Notes under the pieces: model-generated
Told to the model about the DNA's origin: nothing
What the model saw: only the letters and a program-made list of their open reading frames with translations
The model's database searches: none
Translations under genes and position numbers: made by a program
Shown here: piece by piece, positions 1 to 15,000 of the stretch
Layout of the letters: every line of letters starts with the position of its first letter
How positions within the stretch are numbered: position 1 is the stretch's first letter
DNA from: Metellina segmentata
Taxonomy: Eukaryota; Arthropoda; Arachnida; Araneae; Tetragnathidae
NCBI GenBank assembly: GCA_947359465.1
Contig: OX375873.1
Span: forward strand, 134,618,899 to 134,682,898
Reading direction: 5' to 3'
Length of the DNA: 64,000 nucleotides

Positions 1-26
1 AATTTATAGCTCCTTCAGATTATATG
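1..26 (+). CDS. Sec24AB: Sec24 exon (partial, first in window)
   Basis: The window opens inside an exon. Read from base 3 it gives FIAPSDYM and then a GTAAGT donor at 27. In animal Sec24A/B this stretch directly precedes the LRPPQPAxYLF block, which is the next exon. The two leading bases AA fit the end of a Glu codon. Confidence 0.85.
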
Positions 27-3000
27 GTAAGTGATTATCATTCTTTAAAATCAGTTATCTTCTACTTTCAAAAGTACATTCTCAGATTTTTTTTATACTG
101 CAAATTTTTTTAGCAATGTCCAGCTAGTTCAAGTAGTTTTAGGTCTGCCACAGTGCTACTGTTTTCTTAGTCTTGTCAACTAGGGATATCTCTTTAAGCA
201 AAAACCAGTAATTTAAAAGTTTTGGCAAAGGTATCTTGAAAATTTACCAATGTCAACAAAAATTTATTCTTTTAAAAAAAATAACAGACAAAACATAATT
301 TTTTCAGATATGTTAAAAGAGAAAATTCTCCTAGGTGACACCAATTTAAAAGTTTTGGTTTCAAGCAGGGTGTCAAGATTTAAATCAACGATTAAAATCA
401 TGATTTTAACCAAAAGATTTTTTTTTTTAATCACTGATTTAAATCACAATTAATTTTAAATTTTTATAACTAAGTAAATACACCATAAAAATGACAGAAG
501 TGGTCAAATGATTTAATTTTTCTGTACTCATGGCGATTTCAGCACTAATGGTTACACCCAGCTCAGAGGGAACTGGGTCAATAACTGCATATGATAAAAG
601 ATTGCAACAGCCAGTTGTAACTTATTAGAATATACTATATTGGTCATTCTTGTGAAATAGGAAAAATTGGCTTCTTAAAATTTTTTCAATCGAAGGTTTT
701 TAAAACTTTATTTTTTTGGCCTAATAATTTTCTACCATGATCACTAAGTAAATTAAAAATATCAGCAATCTAAATTATTAACATTTTGTTAAGAAAAAAA
801 ATATTGGAAGGCAGGACAATGACAAACCTGCCAGGACAATGATGAAAATAGAAAAAATATGTATAAATTTCTTGTTGAACATTTCATATGACCATGTATT
901 TTTAATTCAGCTGATTAAGTACATAAATAACATTCACTAGGAACATTACACTTCAGGAAATTATGGATTCACTAATATTTAAGTATTATTAGAAAGTAGG
1001 AACATTGTGAATAGTTATTACTGCAACTTTTATGCTTTTTTAACAGATTACGTGTTTTGCTGTGTGGTGATAAATTACTGCAATCAATTCTCAGCTATTT
1101 TTGATCTGTAGTATTTCTTTTTGTATTTATCCATTTGCCTTGTATATTTTTAAAATTTTTCTTCCAGTTTCTTTATACGAATGTAGGTCTCTGTTCTATC
1201 TCTTCAAACTTTTTTCAGTAACTTTTTTTTTAACATTATCATCTCTTGTGTCTGGGTTTGAAGAACCTGAAAGTTGAATATCTATACCACTTTCACTTGG
1301 TTTGGGTAGTCAATTCTATCGGATGACAATTTCTTATTCAAGCGATAGTTTTGAATTTTCTTTCCTATTTTCATAATTCACCTTTTCTGCCTCGAACTCA
1401 TTTTAGCTATAGGCTTTACCACTCCATTCTTGATTTATTTACACCCTGGTTTCAAGCCATATCAGTCATGAAAAAAAAAAACATTGGAAATATTTTGGTT
1501 GCTAAAGTGCCCTGAAATCTTTAAGAAAATCTTTAGTTGTTTAAAAAATATCTTGGTGAAATCTTCAACATCTGTTTCATTCTTAATTCGCTCATTTTGT
1601 GTTTTAGACTATTTATTTTGTATATATGACAGGGTTTTCACGAGTCAGGGTAAACCTGGAATTGTCAAGGAATTTAATTTTGTCTAAAAAGCAAGGAAAA
1701 TTACGTATATTCATTCAAAACCTGGAAAATTGTCTCAATGATCTGGAAAGTAATTGATCATGGCGTCTCTGACACTTCGGAGAAAAGTAGCCAATAACAT
1801 TAGTACAGTTTCGTATAAATTTTTTTTTATAGCAAAATGTTACAAGTCACTTTTCCCAAAAAATTGAGTAAGCCTATCCTGGAGTCTTTTTTGTTAATAT
1901 TTAGAGGGTGGCAAAATGTTGTAAGCCCTTTCTTTCAGTTTACAAGAAAACAAAGGTGGGCAAATTGTAATAAATCAAAAACCACAGAACCACATGTTGA
2001 ATCTTGAATCTTAAAATTGCTGTCACAAAAAATTGAAAAAGTGACATAACATTTTACCATTGGAGCAAAGATTTTATGAATATAATTTTCAACTGATTTT
2101 AAAAGAAACATAATATTTACCAGGTAAGTAATTTTTTTCGTCCCCTGGCTTAAATTGAAGAATTTCATGCTTATTGATACATTAAATCACAAATTGATTA
2201 AGTCAAATATGTTGGATTATTTGAGTAAGTTATTTTAATGCAAAATTACTCGTTTTGTGTATTAATTTTTACCGTGTATAGTTCTTAAATCGCTTTTTAT
2301 TATTAGCTACTAGCCACTGCGTGGCTAGTTGCACTATGGGCAACATTATGATGTTTGGTTTTTATCTGTTGTAAAATTTTCCACAGATTTCAATTCTGTC
2401 TAAATTTTCAATCTGTCTTTAACGATTCCAATTTTACGAAAAAAGAACTCAACATTCCCAGTTAAAATTTTTAAATTTCTTTGCTCTCCTTTGCTAAAAT
2501 GAAAATCTTTTTATTTTTGTTTTAACGCAAAGGGCAGAAAATGCAATGTTTCCTTTACTGGAATCCGTTTTGCAGGAAATCAAAATGAATGAATCTCAAA
2601 ACAAAGGAAGGTCATTCGAATGTGTTCTGTCCCGTCCCTGGAGATAAAAAAAAACATGCGAGGGTGAAAAGTCTAAATTTTGATGTTTCTTCATCCTTGG
2701 AATTACCGCAAAAGAATGAGAATGGTGAAAAAACAATTAAATTCATTAAAAAATTTTCTAGGTTGAATTTTTAAATTCGCCTCGACCTTAAAATTGCAAA
2801 AAAAAATGCACTACCAGTGTGTCAAATCTCATTACTGTAAGTGTCATAGATTTGTCAGGACTTTGCGTTCAAGAAACAAACAAACTGACAGACAGACAAA
2901 CACTTCCTTTTATAATAGTAGAGATTAAATGCTTAATTATTTCTTGGTTTTTCACCTTAAAAATGTTGTGAATTGCTTAATGTATGACCTGGAATTTAAA

Positions 3001-6000
3001 AAATATGTCTGGAAAGCCTGAAAAAGTCGGGGAATTTTATTCTTGAAATAGAGTGACAACCCTGATATGAACAACTACAATTGCTAATAAAATATATTTT
3101 ATGAAGAGTTTTTTTGCTTTTATTTTAAGAACTAGAGATCTCCGCACTCTGCTCGACAATCCTTTGGTCAAATCTTTGAAATTTAGACTTAAAATTTGTT
3201 AAAGCCATCAACAGTAATTCTGTGCGATGATGATTGGTCAACTGTGAATGATATTTTCACTTCATATTCTTCATTGTGTACAAAGATTCATAGCAATATG
3301 TTGTACCAAAATTTAAAATTAGTCGGCAAGCAGCTGTCCTTAAGTGTATATCTTGATTTTGGCACGAGTTTCCAAAATAGTAGATTTGTGCTGCATTTGC
3401 AATGCCTGATCCTTTTTCATCTCTAATAACTCCATTTCCACAGCCACTTTTTCAACAAGTATTATTACAGAAGTTGGAAATCTGTATTCAATAATCTTTA
3501 TATTATATTATAAACAAATGAGTTCACACACAAAGTTCGCAACTAGATTTCAACAGGGGTGAAAATCTTCCGCGTTTACGCGGATTTCCGCTTTTTTTTT
3601 TCTTTTGAAAATTTCCGCTTTTTTTCCCCCTTTTGAGAATTTCCGGTTTTTTTTTCTTCCGAAAATTTCCGCTTTTTTCTTTGAATTAAATTATGTTATG
3701 GAATTACAGCCAAAGAATAAATGTAAAAAAATAAGGAAAGTGTGTCCTTACTTCAGGTAGTAGATTCTTCCAACTTTTCGTAAATTTTGAAAAAATGACC
3801 GATTTTTATAATTTTTTACCAAAAAATTCCTATTTTTGCCCTTATTAGCTTTTTTTACGTTTATAGAAGACAAACAAGTCTTGCTAATTCCTTTTTGAAA
3901 AGAATCCTTTGTGAGAAGATTATTAGTTTAATGGTAAACCTGGAGAACTTGGATTTTGAACTAGTTGGCGTACGTTGTTGCATATTTCGTAGGTAAAGCT
4001 ACGGTTTCCTAAAAAAGCGGAACTGTTATCTAAAGGCCGTGAAACGTCATGATGCGGCGGAAAAGGTATAAATGAAATATTTTAAGTTGATCAGCTTTTA
4101 ATGTGATTTTTCTTTCAACTAGAAAATAAGATGCTTTGTTATTTCGTCTTTCATGGCAACCTCGGCAAGCGGAAAGTTTAAATTTTCATTTTGAATATTC
4201 TAGAAATTACTTTCAAAATCCGTTAAAACTTCTTTCTTTGGCGACTTTAGAAGTACGCCAAGGCGTGGCCATCGTTTTAAACATAGACTGCAACTATTTT
4301 TAAAATGATGCTTCTTTTAAGGGCAATATTTATGATTGTTTTAAAGTTCATTTGATTCAAATACAAAATAAGAATATTTACGGAAAAATATAGAGATTTT
4401 GAAAAAAAAAGTTATTTTATATTCGAAAATAGGTTGTAAATTTAAACTGAACTAAGAAATATTTTTCCTACCACATGGTTTCAGCTTCAGTCTACGTTTA
4501 TAGCTGTGCCAACGACCTGCTCTTGGCGCACTTAGGCCCGGTGCACACATCCGGTATTTCAACGTGCGGCGCCGCAACGCAAGTGCGGTCTGAGATACAT
4601 TAAATCCAATGCAGCAGTGCGTACATGCCTCCAGTGCCGCTGAAGCGACGCACGTCCAACTTGCGTGCAATTTGTACCACAGTTCCCCGCGGCGCCGTTC
4701 GGAAGTACCTTGTTTTCATAAACAAATAGATTATAAATAATAATTAATAAATGGTTGTATCCAGTAACGTCTATTTTGTTTCAAAATATACTTTTTTTTA
4801 CGCCAAGTAAGCGAAATAAACACGTTTTCTTCGATAGAATATTTATCGCAAATGAGTTTGTGTGTCATTTCACGGTTATGTGTGCATAGTTGGGCTTCGG
4901 TGCCGCAGTGGCGCCGCACGTTGAAAAACCGGATGTGTACCGGGCCTTCAGTCGCCAAGGAAATAATTATTTCGAATGAACCAATGAAATCAAACGACAG
5001 TTTAACGGAATTTGAAAGATTTTTCTGGAATATTCGAAATGAAATTTTAAAAATTTTCCACTTGACCTGGTTGTGTTAAAATCCGCAATAACCGTTATAC
5101 ATATGGGTTACCTTAACCTGTAATTACTCGCTACTAGAAGTGCGCCAAAAAGCGCCAAGTCCGTTGCCATTTCTATAAATCAAGACTGAAGCTGTACCAT
5201 TTTTATTTTTGGTGTCTAATTATTTTTTTTAATATAAAATTTATGCTATTTAATAAAAATAGTATTTGATTTGTTCTTTTGTAACAGCATTTTGATTTCC
5301 TGTTAATTTCATTTTTGGTATCAAGGTTTTTGAAAAATTGCAACTCTTAAGAAAATCTTACCATTGGTGAGGTGTTCAAAAATATTCATAAAAATAACAT
5401 TTTCAGCTTCATCCAACTTATTTATACTGTTTATAGTTGCCTAGATATTTATTCTCTTTTACAAAATTTGAGTTTGCACGTAAGGTGCCCACTCCTACTT
5501 TTCCAAAGACGGCAAATTTCATTGTTTATAGTGGACTTTATAGGGTTTTTATCAGACTAAAAATTTACCTACCCCCTCAGAAAAAATTTCTGGCTGCACC
5601 ACTGTTCTGTACACACATTAGTACACAAATATAGTAATCTTATTCAGCTATTTTTGTACTTCAAAATAACGCTGCATATATTTTCCTCTTTTTTACATTT
5701 TGACTGTTTTCACCCCTGTTTCAAAAATTATAAATCTTCAAACCTATGTTTCGAGGACAAGCTTGAACGACTTCTAGAAGGACTTATCGACGCAACATAG
5801 GATCTACTTTCGAAGCGTTTCATTAACTGTTTCACCTGAAGACCTTGTGTCGAAGCGACTACGTACGACTTGAACGCTTCACTTAGTCAATTTAACAAAA
5901 TTCATGAAAAAATTCTGAAATTATAAAAAAAAAACGGATTTGAATTTTCAATGGGAGCTGCACTTAACTCAACAAAGCCGCATTTGCCCACCCCTGGCAG

Positions 6001-9000
6001 AGACTAAATAATGCAAGTTCTTTGTTTAACCTTACCAAGTATTTTTTTTGGTAATGTTTGACATTTAAGTTAAATCATTCCAAAGCCTGATTGGCATCTG
6101 ATGTAAGTGCACTTGCAGAACATGGTGGCAGTCTATGTTTTATAGCACATACTCTTTATATTAATTTTGAACCAAGTTACTTTATTCAAATTGATATACT
6201 TTCATTATGTATATTCCATGATATTTTTATGTACTTTCAGCTCAGGCCTCCTCAACCAGCAGCTTATCTTTTCTTATTAGATGTTTCTCATGGAGCAGCG
6301 GAAACAGGTTAGTATTGATGTTTGTATCCTCCTGTGTCAAAGTTGACGAAATTGTTTTTACAGGGTGGTAACAGAACCGGGAAATCAGGGAATTCTCAGG
6401 GAACTTTTAATTTCTGGAAAAATCAGGGAAATCTCAGGGAAAATTTGAAAATTTTACAAAAAATCAGGGAAATTTTGACAGTTTAAACGGCTACCATTAA
6501 GGTTTGTCATATCTAGAGATGCGCGATTACGAGTACTTTTGAGAATCGAATAAATTGTAATTAGAATAAATAACCATAGCGTCGTAATTTTTGAACACTG
6601 CGAAAATCCCCGTCGCCGTTTTTTCGCGGCTGCAGCGTCTTGTTGCCGTGAGGCTAGCGATACAACTTGTGGGATACAATTTGAAATTTGAGTAACAAAT
6701 GATATTTTTTGTGTATTACATTAATTATTTTTGTTTGCAAATACATTTTTGCAGAATTTTTTATGTATATTTGCATTTGGTTTCGATGAATAGTGTGACA
6801 ATGTAGGGTCAAATGTAGAAAGTTCATAATCAAAATATTTTGCATTTTTTCTCCAGTTTTTTCAGTTGCAACTATAAGAGTTCCGTTAAGGTTTCCAACC
6901 CTTACAATAACAATTAAAATATCTGTAGAGAAAAAATACAAAATATTTGTGGAGAATGATCCTTTTAACACCCTCTCATCCTAAATATTTAAAAATAGTG
7001 TTGTGTGGATACTGTATATCGATACCAATCACGGATCACAACATTTCTTAAGGGAATTGTTAAATCAGGGTAATTTTTGCGAGACTCTCAGGGAAATCAT
7101 GGAAATATCAGGGAACTTTTTTTCAAGGATTTTGTTGCCACCTTGTTTTATTTCTATTATTTTGTACTCTGCCAATCTGACTGTCGGTTTATTACAGGGT
7201 ACTTGGAAACATTTTGTAAAATTTTATTAGAAAACATAGACGAATTCCCCGGAGATTCTAGAACGCGAGTTGGTTTCATGACGTTTGACGGTAGCATTCA
7301 TTTTTATAATCTGGGTGAAGGCTTGAACCAACCCCACATGTTGGTTGTTTCAGATATTGAAGGTAAGATTTTGTCATCTTTACAATATTCGTCTATAAAT
7401 TATGCTGATAATTTTAACAATTTAACTTTAAGAGTTTTAGAAACAAATGTGCAATATTCTTTGCCAGTTGCATGTTTTAGTCTATGAACAGTTTATTTAT
7501 ATCATTAAATGAATATTAGTTATATTAATGCACAGGGAAGGAATAATACATCAGTTGAAAAGTATTAAGCCATCTAAAGCACCAGAACCAGACGATATTT
7601 ATCCGAGAGTACTAGTGGAATGTGATGAAGAATTGGGGGACGTAATTCACATCATATTTAATTCAACATATAGCACGGGTTGGGTACCAATGGATTGGAA
7701 GTTGGCCAACATAACTCCAATTTTCAAAAAGGGAATGCAAAGTGATCCGGGCAACTATAGACCAGTAAGTCTAACAGTAATTTGCAAAATATTTGAATCT
7801 CTGTTAAAAAAGCATATAATGTTATACTTGGAGGAGGGGGGGACTGTTATCAGATAATCAGTATGGGTTTAGGAAGGGCAGATTCTGCTCTGCAAACCTT
7901 TTGAAGTTTTACGAAAAAATTACTGAGGAGCTGGATAATAAGAGCAGTGTGGAAATCATGTACATAGATTTTCAAGAGGCTTTTGATAAAGTACCTCATG
8001 AGGCATTACTGTTTAAATTGGAAAGGTTGGGGATTCAGGGAAAAACATTGATATGGATAAAGAATTGGTTATTGGGTAGAAAGCAGAGAGTGCAGGTAAA
8101 AGGAAATTTTTCAAAGTGGACAGAAGTTATAAGTGGAGTGCCTCAGGGATCAGTTTTGGGTCCAATTTTATTTATAATTTTCATAGATGATATAGGTCAG
8201 GGGATTAAGATTAGAATCAGTATATTTGCAGATGACTTAAAAATATGGGGGACAGTGAATACCAAGTTACAGATACAGAATTTACAAGGGGATTTTGACA
8301 AGATATCCGAATGGGCTGTAAAATGGGGTATGTCATTTAATGTAGGGAAATGTCAAGTTCTGCATATGGGTTACAGGAACAGTGGAGCAGAGTACTGTCT
8401 GCAGGGAGTAAAGGTAAAGGAGGGAGAAACAGTCAAGGATCTTGGGGTGATAATTCACAGGGATTTTAAAATGGGTCACCAATGTTCAGCTGCGGGTAGA
8501 AAGGCTAATAGGTTATTGGGGTATATTCAAAAGACTAACTTCAAGGGATAAGAATATAATCTTGCCGTTATATAAGGGTTTAGTAAGACTACATCTAGAA
8601 TATGCTGTACAATTCTGGGCTCCATATATGAGAAAGATATGGAATTAATTGAAAGGGTTCAGCACAGAGCTACAAAAATAATAAAGGGGATAGCAAATCT
8701 TGACTACAATGAACGTTTAAGTAAACTAAACATGTATACACTGGATAGAAGAAGAAGGAGGGGGGATTTGATTCAGCTTTTCAAGTTGGTAAAACAAAGG
8801 GACACAGAGGGCTTAAATTTTAATAGGGATAACAGAACAAGGGACCATGGGTATAAATTGAATAAGACACATTTTAATCGTGATTTAAGGAAAAACTACT
8901 ACTTTAATAGGGTAATAGACAAATGGAACGCGTTGCCAGAAAATATAGTTAATTCAAAGGGAGTGTACGAATTTATGATACTATTGGATAGTCAGTGAGA

Positions 9001-12000
9001 ATTGAAGAATTCATAAACAAAGGACCAACCTTGTTGGGCTTGAGCCTGTAGCAGTTCGTCAATATTTGTATTTGTATTAAACTAAAATAAAAATAGTATT
9101 ACGAATAAAAAATGAATTTTGAGTTAAGTATTTTCCTTTTTAGGAATTTTTACGTGTTTTTCTTTTTGATATTTGATAGTTCTAAAACCTACTGGGTGCA
9201 TCTTTAACTATGCATTTGTGTCAATACTCTTTTTGTTGATTCTTAAACAAAATGTTATTTAGGTATCGGCTGTTATTTAATCTGTTTAGGGAAATTGTAA
9301 ACTTTTGTTTAAAGCTTTTTAATACTGTATTTAAATTTAAACTATTTTATTATTAAATAGTTTTAATTAAAATTAAAACTATTAAATATTAAATTATATA
9401 TGTAAATGTCTTTGTGTGTTAGTAGGTGATATTTGCAGCCCAAACTCGTGTAATTTTGTACATTCACATACTAACTCATTACTTTAAAGTTTCTTAATTA
9501 AAAATCTCTGGGAAAATTGATGCATTAAAAAAATGCATTAAAAAATTAATGCATTAAAAATTAAATGTAAATGCATTAAAAACTTAGAAAACTATATTTG
9601 TTTTTGTGAAAAGGGCTTCAAATCTAGCAATGGTTGAAAATCCTATTAACTTTAATTAGTATAAAAATAATTAAATTCAGAGTTTATGATTACTTTTTTC
9701 ATTTTGGTATCTGATCTGAAATTTGACAAAATATTTAGAATTTGTATAAATGTTTTGAGATAAATTCTGCAAATTTAGGCCTTACCTTCATCCTCTTCTA
9801 CACAAAAATGTATTACAATATTTAATTGCTTCAAGTCTTAAAATGCTGGACTTGTTTATGTGTTTCTCATCAAATGCAGTTTCAATGCAGCAATTTGACA
9901 GCATTTTTCAAATGAAGCAATTTGACTTATTTATGTGTTTCTCATCAGAGACAGGCGACATTTTGTCGCCTGTATCTGTTGCTGTTAAAAAACCTTTCTC
10001 ACCGCTAGCGACAGGAATTTATTTGCGCATGCGCATAACCTTCTTTTTCGAAAGCAAATAATTTTTTTCTGGTTCTGCATAATGACTGACAGATCACGTC
10101 AGCATTTAATAAAGTTCTGTTTACAGCAAACACGATTGCTTTTAAAGCTTCTGGCTGATTGTGAAAGAAAGCAGTGGGTGAAAAACACCAACCGAAATCG
10201 GATTAGGCTTTATTCTGATTGGCTGTCGGCATGGCGACAGACAAAAGTTGAACTTCCTCCAAAACTCGAAAGGCCAATGATAGAGACAAACTGGGAGAAA
10301 CAAAATTTGTGTGTAGTATGCATGCGCAATAACGAAGAGCCATGTTTTTTGTCTTGTCGTTGTTGTGAAGCCACCATTAGCTGCTTCATAAAGTATTGCC
10401 TTATGAGTTGCTTAATTCCTTTAAATCTAAAGATGTGAAACCTTGCACCATACCCCCCAAATTATCCACCCTAAAGTCAAGCATTAATTGTCTTTTAATT
10501 TTTTTGATTGTCACAAGCACCAGAGAAATTTTGTTTACAAACCTTAAACCTTGAATTATTTTGTTTAAAACAAATATTTGTGGTATTCAAGTATTTTTTT
10601 CTTTTTCTAGATGTTTTCCTTCCATCTCCAGATAATTTGTTAGTCAACCTGCATGAGAGTAGATCTGTAAGTATTTTTAGTGTGGTAATTTAAGATTTTA
10701 TCATTCTGTTATTAAATTTGTCTTGTTTTATGTAATGCCTTACTAAAATATTTTGCATGAATTTCTTTACAGTTAATCGCAGACTTGCTCACAGATCTTC
10801 CAAAGAGGTTTTCATCCAATGGAGATATCAATTGCTGTCTTGGTTCAGCTTTGCAAGTGGCTTACAAATTGATGGTACAGACCTCTTTTATTCCTAGTGT
10901 TGATGCATGTTTATTGCTGAGAGTAGAGGTGATTTTTCTTTTCTAATAAAGAAAACTTCAATCACAAACTTTATTTTCAGTCTCCAGTTGGTGGTAGAGT
11001 CACTGTTATTCAGACTTGTTTGCCTAACCATGGTCCAGGGGCATTGAAGAATCGGGAAGATCCAAACCAAAGAGCTGGAAAAGTAGGTTTATTGTGCTTG
11101 GATATTTAGTAATGAAGTTAATTTTTAGTAATTAGATAAGTGCGAGTAGTATTGTGTAGAACCCTAAATTCAGAATTGAAAGTCCAATGTTTTCTTAAAA
11201 ACTTGAAATTAATCAGGGATTATCAGATGTTCATTTATTTCCTTACTTTTTTTTTGGGGGGGGGGGGGCAGTCATGCCTTAGTGGGTTCCTTCATTGCCT
11301 TAGCAACCTGTGAGTTGTAGGCAGCTCAGGGTTCGATTACTCCCCGAGTGCATTTCTCTCTTCTGTGCCAGTATAGTAAAACTTTCATTGTGTGTATATG
11401 TCCATTACTTGAGACGTTATATATCTTGTGTTTACAGCATGTCTAAATATGGCCATAAAATATAATCATCCAACTGGATTAATTTATTAAAAAGCTCTTG
11501 ACAAATCTTGATACACATTCTTCTTGACCATACTTGTTTTGGGGTCCTGAGCTCTACAATTAATTATTTCTATGTAAAATTTCTTACTTTCGATTGGACA
11601 CATGGACAAAACAGTTTGTATGCAGTTAAATTTTAAGGAGTTAATGGATAAGTTGATAGTTTTAAAAACTACACAATCCTTTGCACGATTTGTAATATCA
11701 TTAAGATTCTTTATCTTAACTTTTTTACAAATTGTATGCCATTGTCTGCACCTCATGTCGACACCTTTCACTAACATTTTCCTTAAAAGAGGATTCGTCA
11801 TCTGACGATGGTTCAGAATTACGTGGTGCTGTCCTCAAATCTTTCGCCTTTGGGGGTTGATCCCCGAATATCACCAGTAGCCTGTTGTGTTGCTCCAGTG
11901 TTGACTATTAAAAATACTATACTTTAAAAAGATGCCAGAAGCTGAATATTGTTACCTTTCTGCATTGACTGAATATCATTACTACAGTTTAAATGCAAAT

Positions 12001-15000
12001 ATTCCTCATGTATTCAATATAGCATAGACTTAATGCTTCAAACTCTAAAGGCACAAAAATAATTATCTAGTTTTAAATATTAAGTGGCTGACTACATTTA
12101 AATAATACTGTTCATTACGTTCATAGAATACTTTTGGTTGCCCACATTTGTCTTGTCAGTAATGATAGATATGTTTTGCAATGTTTGGCAAGTCCAGTGA
12201 TAACTCGATTTTTCGTTCTCAGGAAGTATCAAATATAGGCCCAGCAAATGATTTCTATAAGAAGCTTGCATTGGACTGTTCTGGTCAGCAGATTGCTGTT
12301 GACTTATTTTTGCTGTGCTCTCAGTATATCGATATTGCAACAATCAGTAAGTATTTTTTATGCCCATTTTAATAACCTGTTGTGTTAGTCCAGTGCGACA
12401 TTAATTAACTACCTACGTGATGCCCAGTTTACTTGTGGCTGTCAGGGACATGTCTACTTAAGGTGGGTGCGGGCTTCACAGACCCAAGGTACTCTTGTGA
12501 TCTTTTCCTTTACCATCTTCTCCCATATTTAACTTGGGCTGTCGAGGCCCAGTGGGTATGTACACTGCTACAGCAACCTTTAGGCCAACCAAATGGTCTG
12601 GTGGTTAAGATGTAAATTAGCAGATTCCTGGTTCGAATCCGGGTCAGTGCATATTTGTAAGCGTATGGTGTAGGAGCGGCTGGTGCACCTTAAATCTTCC
12701 GTGGCAGAAAGTCCACGTTGGGTTGGTGTGGAAGTTTGGAGAGTGCAGTGCCAACTCAGGTGTTGCCTTGTCATCTGACCTTGGTTCAAAATGACATGGT
12801 GTTGTCCACCGATCTTTCCCTTAGGGGATTAATCCCGGACCGTCGTCAATAGCCATTGTGTTGCTCTAGTAAGATGATAATTAAAAGTAACTTAACCAGC
12901 AACCTTTGAATTGCAAGCGGCACAGATTTAATTTTGGTCAGTAAAACTTTCATTGTGTGTTTGTCTATTATTTGAAATCGTATGTCTTGTGTCATGGCCA
13001 AATATGGTTCTAAAACCAATCCACGCTTTACTCTCTGTAGTAAATACGTATCTCGCAATCATCCCATCCAACAAAATGGCAGACTCGCTTGGTGTTTGCA
13101 TCATCGCAACTGGACTGTGGACCACTGGAAAACTTTTGTGGAGCGATGAGTCACGCTACATGCTCCGCCAGTGGGATGGGCGTGCTTGGGTTTGGCCAAT
13201 GCCAGGCAAACGTCTTGTTACCCGAGTGCCTCGTTCTAACTGTCAATTTTGGTGGCGGTGGCGTACTTGTTTGGGGTTTTGTTCATGCAATGTCCTGGGA
13301 CCTTTGCATGTTGTTCCTACTCAATTGAATGAAGACACCTACATGAACATTTTGAACAATCAGGTTCTTCCTACTCTGGCAATTTTGACGAATGTTACTT
13401 CCTGGATGACAACACTGCATGTCATGTTGCAGCCTCTGTGAAGCAGTGGTATCAAGATAGGGATGTAAAACCTCTTCCCTGGCCTGCTCCGAGTCCCGAC
13501 CTAAATCCCATAGAACATTTGTAGGACGAGTTAAAGCGACACTTACAAACCAAGGAACCACATCCGAAATCTACAACTGGGCTGGCGACATTCGAGCAGC
13601 AGGAAAGGACACAAATACCCATAGCTGTATATCAAAACCCTGTTAAAAGTATGCCCAGAAGGGTCGCTAGTGTAATTACAGTACTTGGGAGCATCCCCTG
13701 TTAAAGCATGTATTCTTTCCTGTATGCCATCACATCTTGCTGTTCGGTCCATTATTGTAGTGTATTGTGTGTGTGTGTATATATATATATGTATATATAT
13801 ATATGTATATATATAGATATATGTGTGTGTGCAGGGTGGTAACAGAACCTGGAAAACCGGGAAATCAGGGAATTCTCAGGGAACTTTTTATTTCTGGAAA
13901 AATCAGGGAAATCTCAGGGAAAATGTCCAAATTTTACAAAAATCAGGGAAATTTTGACAATTTAAACGGCTACCATTATTGTTTGTCCTATTTAGAGATG
14001 CGCGATTACGAGTGCTTTTGAGAATAGGATAAATCGTATTCGCCGAAATTGGAATTTGAATAAAGAACCATAGCGTCGTAATTTTTTAACACCACGAAAA
14101 CTACCGTTTATTTCGCGGCTACAGCGTCTTGGTCGCCGTAAGGCTAGTGATTTAACTTGTGGGATACAATTTGAAATTTGTGTAACAAATGATGTTTTCT
14201 GTGTATTAAATTAATCATTTTGGTCTGCAATTGTATTTCTGTAGAATTTTTTTTTATGTATATTTGCATTTGGTTTCAATGAATAGTATGACAATGCAGG
14301 GTCAGGTGTAAAAAGTTCATAATTCAAAATATTTTGCATTTTTTCTCCAGTTTATTCAATTGCAATTGTAAGAGTTCCGTTACGGTTTCCAACCCTTACA
14401 ATAGCAATTAAAATATCTGTAGAGAAAAAATACAAAATATTTGTGGAGAATCATCCTTTTACACTCTCTGACCCTAAATATTTCAAAATAGTGTTGTGTG
14501 GATTCTGTATATTGATACCAATCACGGATCACGACATTTCTTAAGGGAATTGTTAAATCATGGAAATTTTTGTGGGACTATCAGGGAAATCATGGAAATA
14601 TCAGGGAACTTTTTTTCAAGGATTTTGTTGCCACCCTGGTGTGTATTACTAATAACTTGATTGAGAAAGATCCAGAAGAGAGATCAAGAAGAAAGAGCCA
14701 GAGTGTGAATTCTGGTACAACAGATTGCAACTGTTTTTATAATAGTATGAAAAATCGCATTACAAATTTTGCATAACCATGACAAGATTTACAAATTAAT
14801 TATTGACTTGCATAACCGTACAAATGAATCATTTACAAAAAAATAATCAAATATATTGACTCAGTGAAATTTAGAAAAAAAAGTAAGGTTTTTCCTAACA
14901 TTTACATTTAGACATTTTAGAAATTCTTCAATTTGAACTTGAATGTTATCCTTGCAGGTGGCATATCAAAATATTCCTCTGGCTGCGTTCATTATTACCC

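Larger units (their letters stand above)
3554..5718. mobile_element. TIR element, CAGGGGTG type
   Basis: It starts CAGGGGTGAAAATC and ends GTTTTCACCCCTG, with the 6-bp duplication TTTCAA on both sides. The left end iterates AAATTTCCGCTTTTTT four times (3570-3680). Nested elements occupy 4477-5198. About 3975-4065 is an inverted relative of 18770-18840. No transposase is recognised. Confidence 0.75.
9086..10610. other. Sec24 intron with a small hairpin and an odd ORF
   Basis: AT-rich up to 9840. Then comes a stretch with a direct repeat of TTTATGTGTTTCTCATCA (9856 and 9931 regions), a perfect hairpin at 9951-9973 and the open frame 10082-10438. Together these may be an unrecognised element, but no ends are clear. 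Confidence 0.4.
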
